A DNA stretch of 64,000 nucleotides from assembly GCF_000429645.1 (NCBI RefSeq), contig NZ_KE386933.1:667362-731361 (forward strand), written 5' to 3'. A model generated the notes under the pieces. It was not told where the DNA came from. It did no database searches and saw nothing but the letters and a program-made list of their open reading frames with translations. Below, in pieces: positions 8,337 to 16,576 of the stretch (the first letter of the stretch is position 1; every line of letters begins with the position of its first letter). Origin of the DNA: Niveispirillum irakense DSM 11586. Lineage in GTDB: Bacteria > Pseudomonadota > Alphaproteobacteria > Azospirillales > Azospirillaceae. A program made the position numbers and the translations under genes.

Positions 8337-10064
8337 ATGGTCAGTCCTACCCCCTCTTTTCATGCGCTGCCCTCCCGGCTGGCGGACTTTACGACCGTAC
8401 CCGAGGCCATTTCCTACGCGGCGCAGGGTGAGACGGGCCTGAATTTCTATTCCGGCAAGGGTGAATTGCTGGAGGCATTGCCTTACCGCGACATGAAGGC
8501 CCAGGCGGAGGCTCTGGCGCGCCGCATGCTGGCCAGCGGTCTGGTCAGGGGGGACCGTGTTGCCATCATCGCGGAGAGCGATGGCGATTTCATGCGGGCC
8601 TTCGCCGCCTGCCAGTTTGCCGGGCTGGTTCCCGCACCGCTGCCGCTGCCGGCGGCCTTCGGGGGCAAGGACGCTTATATCGACCATATCCGCCGCATGA
8701 TGCAGGGCGCTTCTGCCGCTGCCGCCCTGTCGCCGGCCAATCTGGCTGACTGGGTCGCCGCCGCCGCCGATGGGCTGGGCATGAAGGCGGTGGGAACGCT
8801 GGCCGTGTTCGACGGTGTGGATGGCAGCGGCATCGAATTGCCCACCATCGGCCCCGATGATCTTTGCTATCTGCAATTTTCCAGCGGCAGCACCCGCTTC
8901 CCCCTCGGCGTGGCGGTAACCCAGCGGGCGCTGATGGCCAATGCGCATGCCATCACGGCCCATGGGCTGAAAATCACCAAGGATGACCGCTGTGTCTCCT
9001 GGCTGCCGCTCTACCATGATATGGGGCTGGTCGGCTTCCTGCTGACCCCGATGGTTTGTCAGGTTTCGATCGATTATCTCCCGACCCGTGAATTTGCCCG
9101 CCGCCCGCTGCTGTGGCTGAGCCTGATCACGCGCAACCGTGGCACGCTCTCCTACAGCCCGTCCTTCGGGTATGAGCTTGCTGCCCGCCGTGCGGAGACG
9201 GCGTCCACCGAAGGGCTGGACCTGTCGACCTGGCGCGGTGCCGGCATTGGCGGTGATATGGTCCGCCCCCGCGTCATGCGCAAATTCGCTGAAACCTTCG
9301 CCAACCGTGGCTTTAAGGCGCAAGCCTTCGTGCCCTCCTATGGCATGGCGGAAGCGTCGCTGGCCCTGTCTTTCGCGCCGCTGGACACCGGTGTCGTGAC
9401 CGATCTGGTTGATCTGGACCGGCTGGAGAATGAGGGTGTGGCTGTGCCGCCGGATGCGGACACCCAGCGCTCACGCGAATTTGTGCTGAATGGACCGGTC
9501 CTGCCGCTGCATGAGCTGGAAATCCGTGACCCGGATGGCCGTATCCTGCCGGAAAAGCGCGTGGGCCGGGTCTTTACCCGGGGCCCGTCCCTGATGCGGG
9601 AATATCTGGATCGGCCAGAGGAAACGGCGGCCGTTCTGTCCCCCGAGGGCTGGCTGGATACAGGCGATCTCGGCTATCTCTGCGACGGGCAGATCGTCAT
9701 CACCGGTCGGGCCAAGGATCTGATTCTGGTAAATGGCCGCAATATCTGGCCGCAGGATCTGGAATGGTCGGCTGAACATGCGGTGGAGTCGCTGCGCAGC
9801 GGCGATGTGGTGGCCTTCTCCGTGGACAAGGATGCCGGCGAGGATGTGACGGTGCTGGTGCAGTGCCGTGCCACCCAGCCTGACGCGCGCGAGGCCCTGA
9901 TGGCGGCTGTCAGCGGTGTGCTGCGTTCGGCCCATGGGGTGGAAGTGACGGTGGTGCTGGTGCCGCCGCATTCCTTGCCGCAGACCTCTTCCGGCAAGCT
10001 CAGCCGGTCGCGGGCCAAGCAGATGTATGTGCAAGGTGCCTTCAGCGCCAAGGCATCGGGCTGA
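8337..10064 (+). CDS. fatty acyl-AMP ligase / acyl-ACP synthetase of the sphingolipid locus
   Basis: 575 residues of the ANL superfamily. The AMP-binding P-loop is LQFSSGSTRFP near residue 180, followed by SWLPLYHDMGLVG (fatty acyl-AMP ligase type), SYGMAEASLALSF, the hinge region GWLDTGDLGYL and ITGRAKDLILVNGRNIWP. It lacks the carnitine-like long-chain acyl-CoA motif, which favours activation of fatty acids as acyl-AMP and loading onto a carrier protein. The carrier encoded at 11256 is the obvious partner; in Caulobacter an equivalent gene feeds serine palmitoyltransferase with acyl-ACP. The next gene starts two bases after this stop. About 185 bases upstream are non-coding and probably hold the promoter. 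Confidence 0.85.
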   Translation: MVSPTPSFHALPSRLADFTTVPEAISYAAQGETGLNFYSGKGELLEALPYRDMKAQAEALARRMLASGLVRGDRVAIIAESDGDFMRAFAACQFAGLVPAPLPLPAAFGGKDAYIDHIRRMMQGASAAAALSPANLADWVAAAADGLGMKAVGTLAVFDGVDGSGIELPTIGPDDLCYLQFSSGSTRFPLGVAVTQRALMANAHAITAHGLKITKDDRCVSWLPLYHDMGLVGFLLTPMVCQVSIDYLPTREFARRPLLWLSLITRNRGTLSYSPSFGYELAARRAETASTEGLDLSTWRGAGIGGDMVRPRVMRKFAETFANRGFKAQAFVPSYGMAEASLALSFAPLDTGVVTDLVDLDRLENEGVAVPPDADTQRSREFVLNGPVLPLHELEIRDPDGRILPEKRVGRVFTRGPSLMREYLDRPEETAAVLSPEGWLDTGDLGYLCDGQIVITGRAKDLILVNGRNIWPQDLEWSAEHAVESLRSGDVVAFSVDKDAGEDVTVLVQCRATQPDAREALMAAVSGVLRSAHGVEVTVVLVPPHSLPQTSSGKLSRSRAKQMYVQGAFSAKASG

Positions 10065-10066
10065 TC

Positions 10067-11020
10067 ATGAAGCCGGTGGCTCCGCTGGCGGCTGTCACCG
10101 GTGCCACCGGCTTTCTGGGGCGTCATCTGGTGGCGGCCCTGGCAAGGGCCGGATTCCGGGTCCGGCTGCTGGTACGGCAGGACCCCACCCACCCATTGCT
10201 GGCAGGCATCCATCCCGAACTGGTGATGGGTGATCTGGGCAGTGATGCCGCCCTGGGCCGGCTGGTGCGCGGGGCCGATGTCGTGATCCACGCTGCCGGT
10301 CTGATCAAGGCCCGTAACCGCGATCATTTCTTTGCTGTGAATGAGGGTGGTTCCGCCCGGCTGGGGCGGGCCATCGCTGCCGGCGCGCCGGGCGCCCGTT
10401 TGGTGATCGTCTCTTCCCAGGCGGCGCGGGAGCCTCAGCTTTCCGATTATGCGGCCTCCAAACGGGCAGGGGAGGGGGCGGCGATTGGCGCCGCCGGTAC
10501 CGCGGATTGGGTCATTGTGCGTCCACCGGCCATCTACGGCCCGTGGGACCGGGAGACACTGGCCTTGTTCAAAGCCCTGAAGGGGCCGCTCGTGCCGGTG
10601 CTGGGCGGGCCGAAAACCCGGATTGCCATGGTCCATGCAGTTGATGCCGCCGAGGCGGTTGCAGCCCTGGCCCGGCCCGGTGGGCCACCCGGCGAAACCT
10701 TTGCCCTGAGCGACGGCGTTACCGGTTATGGGTGGGGCATGATTCTCGATAGTGCCGCCCAGGCCATGGGGCGGTCCCCCCCGCGCGTGGCCATCCCGCA
10801 TTCGCTTCTGCGTGCGGTGGGGCGGATCGGGACTCTGCGGGCCGCCCTGACCGGCCGGCCGCAGATGTTGACGGTTGGAAAAGTGCGGGAAATCAGCCAT
10901 CCCGATTGGTCTGTCCCCGCCGCCGATTTGCCCCCGCCTGATGTCTGGCAGCCGCGCATTCCCTTAGCGGAAGGCTTCGCCGAGACCGTTTCCTGGTACC
11001 GCGCACATGGCTGGCTGTAG
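10067..11020 (+). CDS. cerR: NAD(P)-dependent reductase, ceramide reductase CerR-like
   Basis: 317 residues, extended short-chain dehydrogenase fold. The dinucleotide-binding motif is GATGFLGRH at the N-terminus and the catalytic pair is Y128 and K132 in DYAASKRAGE. Sequence ends in a substrate-binding part with no membrane helix. In Caulobacter the equivalent gene beside spt encodes CerR, which reduces the 3-keto group after N-acylation (the reverse of the eukaryotic order). Assignment rests on family plus location between the acyl-AMP ligase and the ACP/SPT genes. It starts two bases after the ligase stop and ends before a 235-base gap. Confidence 0.82.
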   Translation: MKPVAPLAAVTGATGFLGRHLVAALARAGFRVRLLVRQDPTHPLLAGIHPELVMGDLGSDAALGRLVRGADVVIHAAGLIKARNRDHFFAVNEGGSARLGRAIAAGAPGARLVIVSSQAAREPQLSDYAASKRAGEGAAIGAAGTADWVIVRPPAIYGPWDRETLALFKALKGPLVPVLGGPKTRIAMVHAVDAAEAVAALARPGGPPGETFALSDGVTGYGWGMILDSAAQAMGRSPPRVAIPHSLLRAVGRIGTLRAALTGRPQMLTVGKVREISHPDWSVPAADLPPPDVWQPRIPLAEGFAETVSWYRAHGWL

Positions 11021-11255
11021 TTTTGTGTATGGAACAGATCAGCAATCTGTTGCGTAATTACCAGTCGCTGTGTCATCTGTCACAGAGCGTGGTGGCGGAA
11101 CGTGCTTTGTTCTTGCATCCGCGAGCGTTGCATTTACCTTACCAAATCGTGACGCTTTTCTACGACCCAGGTCGGGGGGCACCTTCCTGGTTCGTTTTTC
11201 GTGAACAGCAATGGGCGGCCGGTGGCCGTCTCGAGTGATACCCTGGGGCGACTTA
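11021..11255 (+). other. gap upstream of the acp-spt pair
   Basis: Non-coding stretch between cerR and the acyl carrier protein. A 71-residue open frame (11023-11238) lies in it but has no recognisable features and poor composition. The length suggests a separate promoter for acp-spt; I cannot define its -35 and -10 elements with confidence. Confidence 0.3.
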
Positions 11256-11507
11256 ATGACTGCTGAGCTTGACGAGATTGTTGACGAAATAATCTCCGCC
11301 CTCGGGCCTACCGTTCAAACGCCAGTCACCATCACGACGGACACCAATATCACGCGCGACCTCGGCCTGGATTCCCTGGCCGTGATGGATTTCGTGATGG
11401 TGCTCGAAGACAAGTTCGACGTCTCGATTCCGCTGGAGCGGATTGCCGAGGTCGAAACGATAGGCGATCTGGCTAGGACCATTCAGGATCTCCGGGGGCG
11501 CGCCTGA
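11256..11507 (+). CDS. acpR: acyl carrier protein dedicated to serine palmitoyltransferase
   Basis: 83 residues, acidic, with the phosphopantetheine attachment site S40 in DLGLDSLAVMDF. Helix pattern and length are those of an ACP. The ATG at 11256 follows GGGGCGACTTA; longer starts would add a poor sequence. It lies three bases before spt, the same arrangement as in Caulobacter and Sphingomonas-type loci where the carrier delivers acyl-ACP for condensation with serine. Not the fatty-acid-synthesis AcpP, which would normally sit next to fabF. The symbol follows use for SPT-linked carriers and is tentative. Confidence 0.88.
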   Translation: MTAELDEIVDEIISALGPTVQTPVTITTDTNITRDLGLDSLAVMDFVMVLEDKFDVSIPLERIAEVETIGDLARTIQDLRGRA

Positions 11508-11510
11508 GTC

Positions 11511-12731
11511 ATGACCATCCTTGCCAAATTCACGCAGCTTCGTGAATCGTACCAGAAGATGGCGGCCATTGGCCGCGATCCTTTCAGCGTCCGATTCGAC
11601 GGCATTCTTTCCCCGACCGAGGGGATGTTGAATGGTCGCCGGACCATTCTGCTGGGCACCAACAATTATCTGGGCCTGACCTTCGACCAGAGCTGCATCG
11701 ACAAGGGCGTCGAAGCACTGGTGGAACAGGGAACGGGCACCACGGGTTCCCGCATCGCCAATGGCTCCTACGGTGGGCATGGCGATCTGGAACGCGATCT
11801 GGCGGATTTCTATGGCCGTCAGCATTGCATGGTGTTCACCACCGGCTATCAGGCCAATCTGGGCATCATCTCCACCCTGGTGGGCAAGGATGATATCCTG
11901 GTCATCGACGGTGACAGCCACGCCAGCATCTATGATGCGGCGAAGATGACCGCTGGTCAGGTTGTGCGCTTCCGCCATAACGACCCGGACGATCTCTATA
12001 AGCGTCTGCGTCGCCTGTCCGACCATCCCGGCAACAAGCTGGTGGTTGTCGAAGGCATCTATTCCATGCTGGGCGACACCGCCCCCTTGCGCGAATTTGC
12101 GCAGGTGAAGCGGGAAACCGGTGCCTTCCTGCTGGTCGATGAAGCCCATTCCATGGGTGTTCTGGGTCAGACCGGGCGCGGCCTGGCGCAGGAGGTGGGT
12201 GTTGAGGCGGATGTCGATTTCATCGTCGGCACCTTCTCCAAGAGCCTGGGCGCCGTTGGCGGCTTCTGTGTCTCCGACCTGCCGGATTTTGATATCCTGC
12301 GCGTTGCCTGCCGGCCCTATATGTTCACGGCATCGCTGCCGCCGTCGGTCATCGCCACCTCCATCCAGGCGCTGAAGCGCATGCGGGAGGAGCCGGGCCT
12401 GCGCCTGCGCCTGAATGCGAACTCCCATCGTCTGTATGAGGGGCTGCGCAATCTGGGCTTCCAGGTTGGGCCGGAAGCAAACCCGATCGTGGCTGTTGCC
12501 CTGCCGACGAAGGAACTGGCGATCACCTTCTGGAATGCCCTTCTGGAAGCCGGCCTCTATCTCAACCTGGCCCTGCCGCCGGCAACGCCGAACAGCCTGG
12601 CCCTGCTGCGGTCCAGCGTCAGCGCTGCCCACACGCCGCAGCAGATTGACACCGCGATCCAACTGTTTGCCCAGGTTGGCCGTGAATTGGGGGTTCTGCC
12701 GGACCCTGCCATCGTGCAGGCGGCGGAATAA
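11511..12731 (+). CDS. spt: serine palmitoyltransferase
   Basis: 406 residues of the alpha-oxoamine synthase family. The PLP lysine is K244 in GTFSKSLGAVGG; the cofactor-contacting segments VDEAHSMGVLG and DGDSHASIYD and the glycine-rich TGTTGSRIANGSYGGH are present. It condenses L-serine with an acyl thioester to give 3-ketosphinganine. Related family members (KBL, BioF, HemA) are possible, but the adjacent dedicated ACP, acyl-AMP ligase, CerR and bacterial ceramide synthase make SPT the best call. Cytosolic or membrane-associated; no membrane helix. A strong terminator follows at 12755. Confidence 0.93.
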   Translation: MTILAKFTQLRESYQKMAAIGRDPFSVRFDGILSPTEGMLNGRRTILLGTNNYLGLTFDQSCIDKGVEALVEQGTGTTGSRIANGSYGGHGDLERDLADFYGRQHCMVFTTGYQANLGIISTLVGKDDILVIDGDSHASIYDAAKMTAGQVVRFRHNDPDDLYKRLRRLSDHPGNKLVVVEGIYSMLGDTAPLREFAQVKRETGAFLLVDEAHSMGVLGQTGRGLAQEVGVEADVDFIVGTFSKSLGAVGGFCVSDLPDFDILRVACRPYMFTASLPPSVIATSIQALKRMREEPGLRLRLNANSHRLYEGLRNLGFQVGPEANPIVAVALPTKELAITFWNALLEAGLYLNLALPPATPNSLALLRSSVSAAHTPQQIDTAIQLFAQVGRELGVLPDPAIVQAAE

Positions 12732-12754
12732 GGTTTCTCCGTTTCAGGATCAAG

Positions 12755-12789
12755 AAAAGCCCCCGCGCCGAGAGGTTCGGGGGCTTTTT
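12755..12789. terminator. bidirectional rho-independent terminator
   Basis: AAAAGCCCCCG (from 12755) pairs with CGGGGGC (12778-12784) followed by TTTTT. It ends spt on the plus strand and overlaps the stop codon of the convergent methyltransferase gene. Confidence 0.9.
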
Positions 12790-13393
12790 ATGTCGTCAGA
12801 CGCCAGATGGCGGCGAGCCAGCCTTGGTCCCGGCGGGGTGCTGCCAGCGGCCGCCGCCATTGCGTAACGGGTGCAAAACCCGCATCGCGCATCAGCCGGG
12901 TGAGGCTTTGGGGACGGCGCAGGGCGACATGGCGCCCGTCCGGCAATTCCCCTTCACTGTTATCCCCTGTGGGATCACAGCTATAAAAAAGGCCGCCGGC
13001 AACCAGCCATTCCCGTACCTGCTTCAGCAGGCCCGGCAGCGCCGGGCTGGGCAGGTGGAACAGCAGGTGATGGGCATAAAGCGCATCATAGCGCCGCCCC
13101 TGCCAGGGTGGGGGTGCTGGTGACAGCAAATCATGCTGATGGACGGTCTGGCCCGTGCGGCTGGCGGCGATGGCAACCAGGGCCGGGGCACCTTCTACCC
13201 CTTCCACCCGCGCGCCTGCTGCGGCCAGCGCCGTCAGGTCACGGCCATTGCCGCAGCCAAGCTCAAGGATGCCTGGATCAGGGACGGGAAGGGCGGCCAT
13301 CAGACGGGTGATGGCATCGTGTGTGTCATGATCGGCCAAGGCCGTGTCGTAATGGGCGGCATGGTGCTGGTAATGATCCAGCGTCCGGTTCAC
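12788..13393 (-). CDS. class I SAM-dependent methyltransferase
   Basis: 201 residues. Motif I is ILELGCGNGRDL, followed by an acidic residue in GVEGAPALV, then YDALYAHHLLFHL and a ReC-like end that resembles UbiE/Tehb-type small-molecule methyltransferases. I choose the GTG at 13393, which overlaps the TGA of the preceding Tam41-like gene (GTGA) and removes an unlikely N-terminal extension. It is the last gene of the reverse block kinase, cytidylyltransferase, methyltransferase, so it may methylate a lipid head group or an intermediate. The substrate is unknown. Confidence 0.78.
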   Translation of the reverse strand: MNRTLDHYQHHAAHYDTALADHDTHDAITRLMAALPVPDPGILELGCGNGRDLTALAAAGARVEGVEGAPALVAIAASRTGQTVHQHDLLSPAPPPWQGRRYDALYAHHLLFHLPSPALPGLLKQVREWLVAGGLFYSCDPTGDNSEGELPDGRHVALRRPQSLTRLMRDAGFAPVTQWRRPLAAPRRDQGWLAAIWRLTT

Positions 13394-14316
13394 CGTACGG
13401 CCCCCTGACGGCGTAACCGCGACAGGATGAAGGGCGCGGACAGGATGGGATGGCGCCGCTGCCAGGGTGTCAGTTCCACCCGCACGCCGGAATGGCGCTC
13501 GATCTTCCACAGGATGTAATCGACGCCATCTTTGAAGGTGAAGGCGGCCTTGGACAGGCGGGCGAGGTTCAGCACTTTGCCCAGCCGCCGCCGCAGACCC
13601 CAGCCGAAGCGGCCGGCGGCCCGCTGCTGCCCGGTCAGGATGGGGCGCAGAAGGTCACCGTCCGACGGCCCCTCCGCAATGCCCGCCGCTTTCCACCCCG
13701 GTAACAGCAGGGCGCGGTATCGGGCTTCGGCATGGCTGACCAGGCTGGCGCCGCGTTCCCCCTTCTCCACCCGCAATTCCGCGCCATAGGTGGCCCGGAA
13801 CAGGGTTTCCCAATAGGCCGGTGCGCTGGCCGTTTCCGGCCCCAGCAAGGCGGCCCAGCGGGCGGCGGTGGTGACAGCAGCGGCCAGCGTATCCGTCACC
13901 ATCTGCCGCGCCATCGCATCGCGCGCATGGGGCAACATGACCGGCTGGGCAAAGCGAGCCCAAAGCGTGGTGTCCAGGCTACCCGGTCGCATGGCCCGGA
14001 TAAACTGGTCTGTGCGGATGATCGCCACTTTGGCCCGCAATATATGGCCCTGCCAGGGCAGTTCCCAATATTCCACCGTGGGCGGCAGGATACGGGTGGC
14101 GAGCGCCAGGGGGCGCGACTGATGCCAATCCACCAGCCGGTCGACCAGCACATAGAAATCCAGGACCCCCTCCACCGACCCGCTGCGCAGGTTGGACCCG
14201 TAAAACAGGATTGCCGCCACGTTGGGCCCGCCATGGGCGGCCAGCGCCCCAGCCATGGCCATGGCCGGGGCGGGCGGTTCCTCCTGTAATTCACGGGCGA
14301 TGAGTTGCTGGGGCAT
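13390..14316 (-). CDS. cpgC: Tam41-like cytidylyltransferase (candidate CDP-ceramide synthase, CpgC-like)
   Basis: 308 residues. The segment at residues 38-66 carries YGS, then VLDFYVLVD and DWHQ. It closely follows the mitochondrial Tam41 pattern (YGSG, then a DF segment, then VxDPxxWH), a nucleotidyltransferase that makes CDP-diacylglycerol from phosphatidic acid and CTP. No membrane helices, unlike bacterial CdsA. It starts 12 bases after a lipid kinase gene and ends overlapping a methyltransferase gene. In Caulobacter three genes beside spt (cpgA-C) are needed for ceramide phosphoglycerate; I recall this position as cpgC but the symbol is tentative. CTP-dependent activation of ceramide 1-phosphate is my inference. 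Confidence 0.68.
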   Translation of the reverse strand: MPQQLIARELQEEPPAPAMAMAGALAAHGGPNVAAILFYGSNLRSGSVEGVLDFYVLVDRLVDWHQSRPLALATRILPPTVEYWELPWQGHILRAKVAIIRTDQFIRAMRPGSLDTTLWARFAQPVMLPHARDAMARQMVTDTLAAAVTTAARWAALLGPETASAPAYWETLFRATYGAELRVEKGERGASLVSHAEARYRALLLPGWKAAGIAEGPSDGDLLRPILTGQQRAAGRFGWGLRRRLGKVLNLARLSKAAFTFKDGVDYILWKIERHSGVRVELTPWQRRHPILSAPFILSRLRRQGAVR

Positions 14317-14328
14317 TGGCCTTGCGCG

Positions 14329-15282
14329 TCAGGGGATGATGAAATCGATATGGTCGGCGCTGGAAAGCTGGATACGCCCGCCGGGATAGGTTTCCCCATC
14401 CATGATGAAGGGGCCGGGCAAGACCATGTCAATCCGATCTGCCCCGCCGCTGCGATAGGCACCGCTTTCCAGCATCCAGGGCGATGGGTTGCCTTTGGCC
14501 AGCCGGGGCAGGGCGCGCATCAGTGATGGCGGCGCGGCCGCTACATCCAGATAACGCAACCGGGCATCCCCATGGTTCCAGAAGGGCCATAAACCGAGGA
14601 TCAGCCGGTGCAAGGTTGTGGACAGGAACAGGAAACGGTTGCCGCTCGGTGCGCGCTCTCCATCGGCGCTGAGGCTGATGGACTCCCCCGCCAGCCAGCC
14701 ATGGGCATCGCGACCGATCAGCGCCCCGCCCAGCACCCCGGCCATGGCCAGCGCTACCGCGGCCCCCTGGGTGAAGCCGGCATTGTGAATGCGGGCATTG
14801 GCCAGTTCCGTCCCGCGAGTAAAAGCGCCAGCCCCCATGAACATGCCCCGCACGGTGCCATGTTCCCCATCCGGCCAGGAAATGGTCAGCACGGGTCGGC
14901 GCTGGCTGCCCTGATCCAGGCGGCCGCTTTGCGCGGCATCGATCAACCGGCGCAAGCCTTTCAGCCCATGGCCAGGGGTGCCGACGTCGGCGGCGATCAG
15001 GTTGGTCTTGCCAGCGGCCAGGATGGCCATGCGCGGGGGCTTGTCGCCAAAGGCGCCCGGCATGGCGGTCAGCACGTCGCGGACGGTACCGTCGCCCCCA
15101 TCCACGCACAGCACATCCACCCCTTCACGGGCGAAATCGCTCAAGGTTTCGGCCAGCTCGGCGCGGGTGGCCGGTTCGGCGAAATAAAAGCCCAGCAGGG
15201 CTGCCGCCTGCTCGCGCGCATCGCCCCCGCCGCGCTTGTTGCGTTGGCTGCGCGGATTTCGGATCAAACCCAGACGAGACAT
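14329..15282 (-). CDS. cpgB: diacylglycerol-kinase-family lipid kinase (ceramide kinase CpgB-like)
   Basis: 317 residues. The DAGK catalytic-domain signature is at residues 58-68 (LCVDGGDGTVRD), with an N-terminal RNPRSQRNK segment and C-terminal beta-sandwich half as in YegS/LCB5-type kinases. I start at the ATG 15282 (MSRLGLIRNP), since the upstream extension is antisense-like and lacks homology. A ceramide kinase (CpgB) of this family acts in Caulobacter ceramide phosphoglycerate synthesis, from an equivalent position near spt. The product would be ceramide 1-phosphate at the inner membrane. It lies between the phosphatidyltransferase (22 bases) and the Tam41-like gene (12 bases), clearly one operon. 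Confidence 0.8.
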   Translation of the reverse strand: MSRLGLIRNPRSQRNKRGGGDAREQAAALLGFYFAEPATRAELAETLSDFAREGVDVLCVDGGDGTVRDVLTAMPGAFGDKPPRMAILAAGKTNLIAADVGTPGHGLKGLRRLIDAAQSGRLDQGSQRRPVLTISWPDGEHGTVRGMFMGAGAFTRGTELANARIHNAGFTQGAAVALAMAGVLGGALIGRDAHGWLAGESISLSADGERAPSGNRFLFLSTTLHRLILGLWPFWNHGDARLRYLDVAAAPPSLMRALPRLAKGNPSPWMLESGAYRSGGADRIDMVLPGPFIMDGETYPGGRIQLSSADHIDFIIP

Positions 15283-15304
15283 GGGAAAAGCCGCTGCCCC
15301 CGCC

Positions 15305-16480
15305 TCAAGCCGACAGGTAGGAACGGATCGGCCCATTGGCCTGCGCGCGTTCCGCCTGGATGATCTGGGCCATATGGACCAGGAAGCACAGCACGATCCA
15401 GATCGCCACCAGCAACATGCCGATATCCGGCCGGCCCAGCAGGGTGGCAATGGTCAGGACCACCAGATTGGGGTTGCGCCGGGCGGTGATGAGCCGGAAG
15501 AAACTGTCGAACGGCCGCCAGGTGTGCATGTCGATCTTGAAACGGCTGAGGAAGTAGCCTTCCTGCAGGCGCTGAGAGACATAGCCGGCCCAGATCACCG
15601 CCAGAACCCAGCCCTCGCCACCCGGCATGGTGAAGCCGGCCACGCTCAACCCGGCCAGCCACGCCCACCACCAGAAGGGCGGATGCACCAGATCAATCCC
15701 ATGATCAAAGATATTGCCCCATTTGCTGGAGGTCAGGGTGACACGCGCCAGCTTGCCATCCACCGTATCCAGGAAGGTCATGACCCAGGCAGCGGCCAAT
15801 CCAGGCAGATACTGGCCCTGGGCGAACAGATAGAGCGCCAGCAGCATCAGGATGGCACCGATGCTGGTCACCATATTAGGGCTGAGGCCGATCAACGAAC
15901 ACCATTTGGTGACGTGCCGGGCCGGCAGGGGCCAGACATATTTGGTGATGATGTCGGTCACGCCCTTATAGCTGCCGGCAAACATCCGCTTTTCGATCGC
16001 CGGCAATGCTTCCCGCGTCAGGCGCAGCAGGAATGGATTCTCCCGCTTGCGAAGCTGGTGATTATAGGTGGAGGACAGGTCCCCCGGCCCGATCACCCGC
16101 AGCCGCGCCGACAGGTCGGCCGGCACCACGCGGGATTCGGAGAGCATGGTGGCAGTGGCCACGGTGTCGGCGGCTTCGCAATGAGCGGCCACCGGCTCCC
16201 CGCTGGCGGGATCGATCAGGATCGTGTCCGGCGCCTGGATCAGGTCGCGCACCAGCACCTCGTCAAAGACGAAATCGGTGCGCAGCAGGATATGCGCGCT
16301 ACCTTTGGCATCACCATCCCAGGCCCGCACCTCTGGCACGCCGTTGCGGACCAGTTCACGCCGCAGACGCTCTGCCGAACTCATCCCCCACAAGCGCACG
16401 GGATTGGCGCCGATGGTGGCCCCCAGGAGGGGTTGGGTGGAGGGCTTGGCGGCGGCGGCCGGCTTATCGGATGCGGTCAC
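15305..16480 (-). CDS. cpgA: NTP-transferase-like plus CDP-alcohol phosphatidyltransferase fusion (CpgA-like)
   Basis: 391 residues from the GTG at 16480. The C-terminal half has six or so membrane helices and the complete CDP-alcohol phosphatidyltransferase signature: D238, D241, G242, A245, R246, G255, D259 and D263 at canonical spacing. The first about 140 residues are soluble and resemble a degenerate nucleotidyltransferase domain, as in IPCT-DIPPS-type fusions. Such enzymes exchange CMP of a CDP-lipid or CDP-alcohol for an alcohol phosphate. With the kinase and Tam41-like genes behind it, it may place a head group on CDP-ceramide. The start is uncertain because the open frame continues upstream into the divergent gene. 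Confidence 0.75.
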   Translation of the reverse strand: MTASDKPAAAAKPSTQPLLGATIGANPVRLWGMSSAERLRRELVRNGVPEVRAWDGDAKGSAHILLRTDFVFDEVLVRDLIQAPDTILIDPASGEPVAAHCEAADTVATATMLSESRVVPADLSARLRVIGPGDLSSTYNHQLRKRENPFLLRLTREALPAIEKRMFAGSYKGVTDIITKYVWPLPARHVTKWCSLIGLSPNMVTSIGAILMLLALYLFAQGQYLPGLAAAWVMTFLDTVDGKLARVTLTSSKWGNIFDHGIDLVHPPFWWWAWLAGLSVAGFTMPGGEGWVLAVIWAGYVSQRLQEGYFLSRFKIDMHTWRPFDSFFRLITARRNPNLVVLTIATLLGRPDIGMLLVAIWIVLCFLVHMAQIIQAERAQANGPIRSYLSA

Positions 16481-16576
16481 GGGGCGGATACCTGGCAGGC
16501 GGAAAAGAAGATGCGCGTCTTCATACAGGCTGACAGGCCCTTTGCCTATGGGCAGCGCACAGCGTAGGCTGCGGCA

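Noticed and set aside
11023..11238. 71-residue frame ahead of the acyl carrier protein gene
   Set aside because: No homology, poor codon use and no ribosome site; treated as part of the upstream region.
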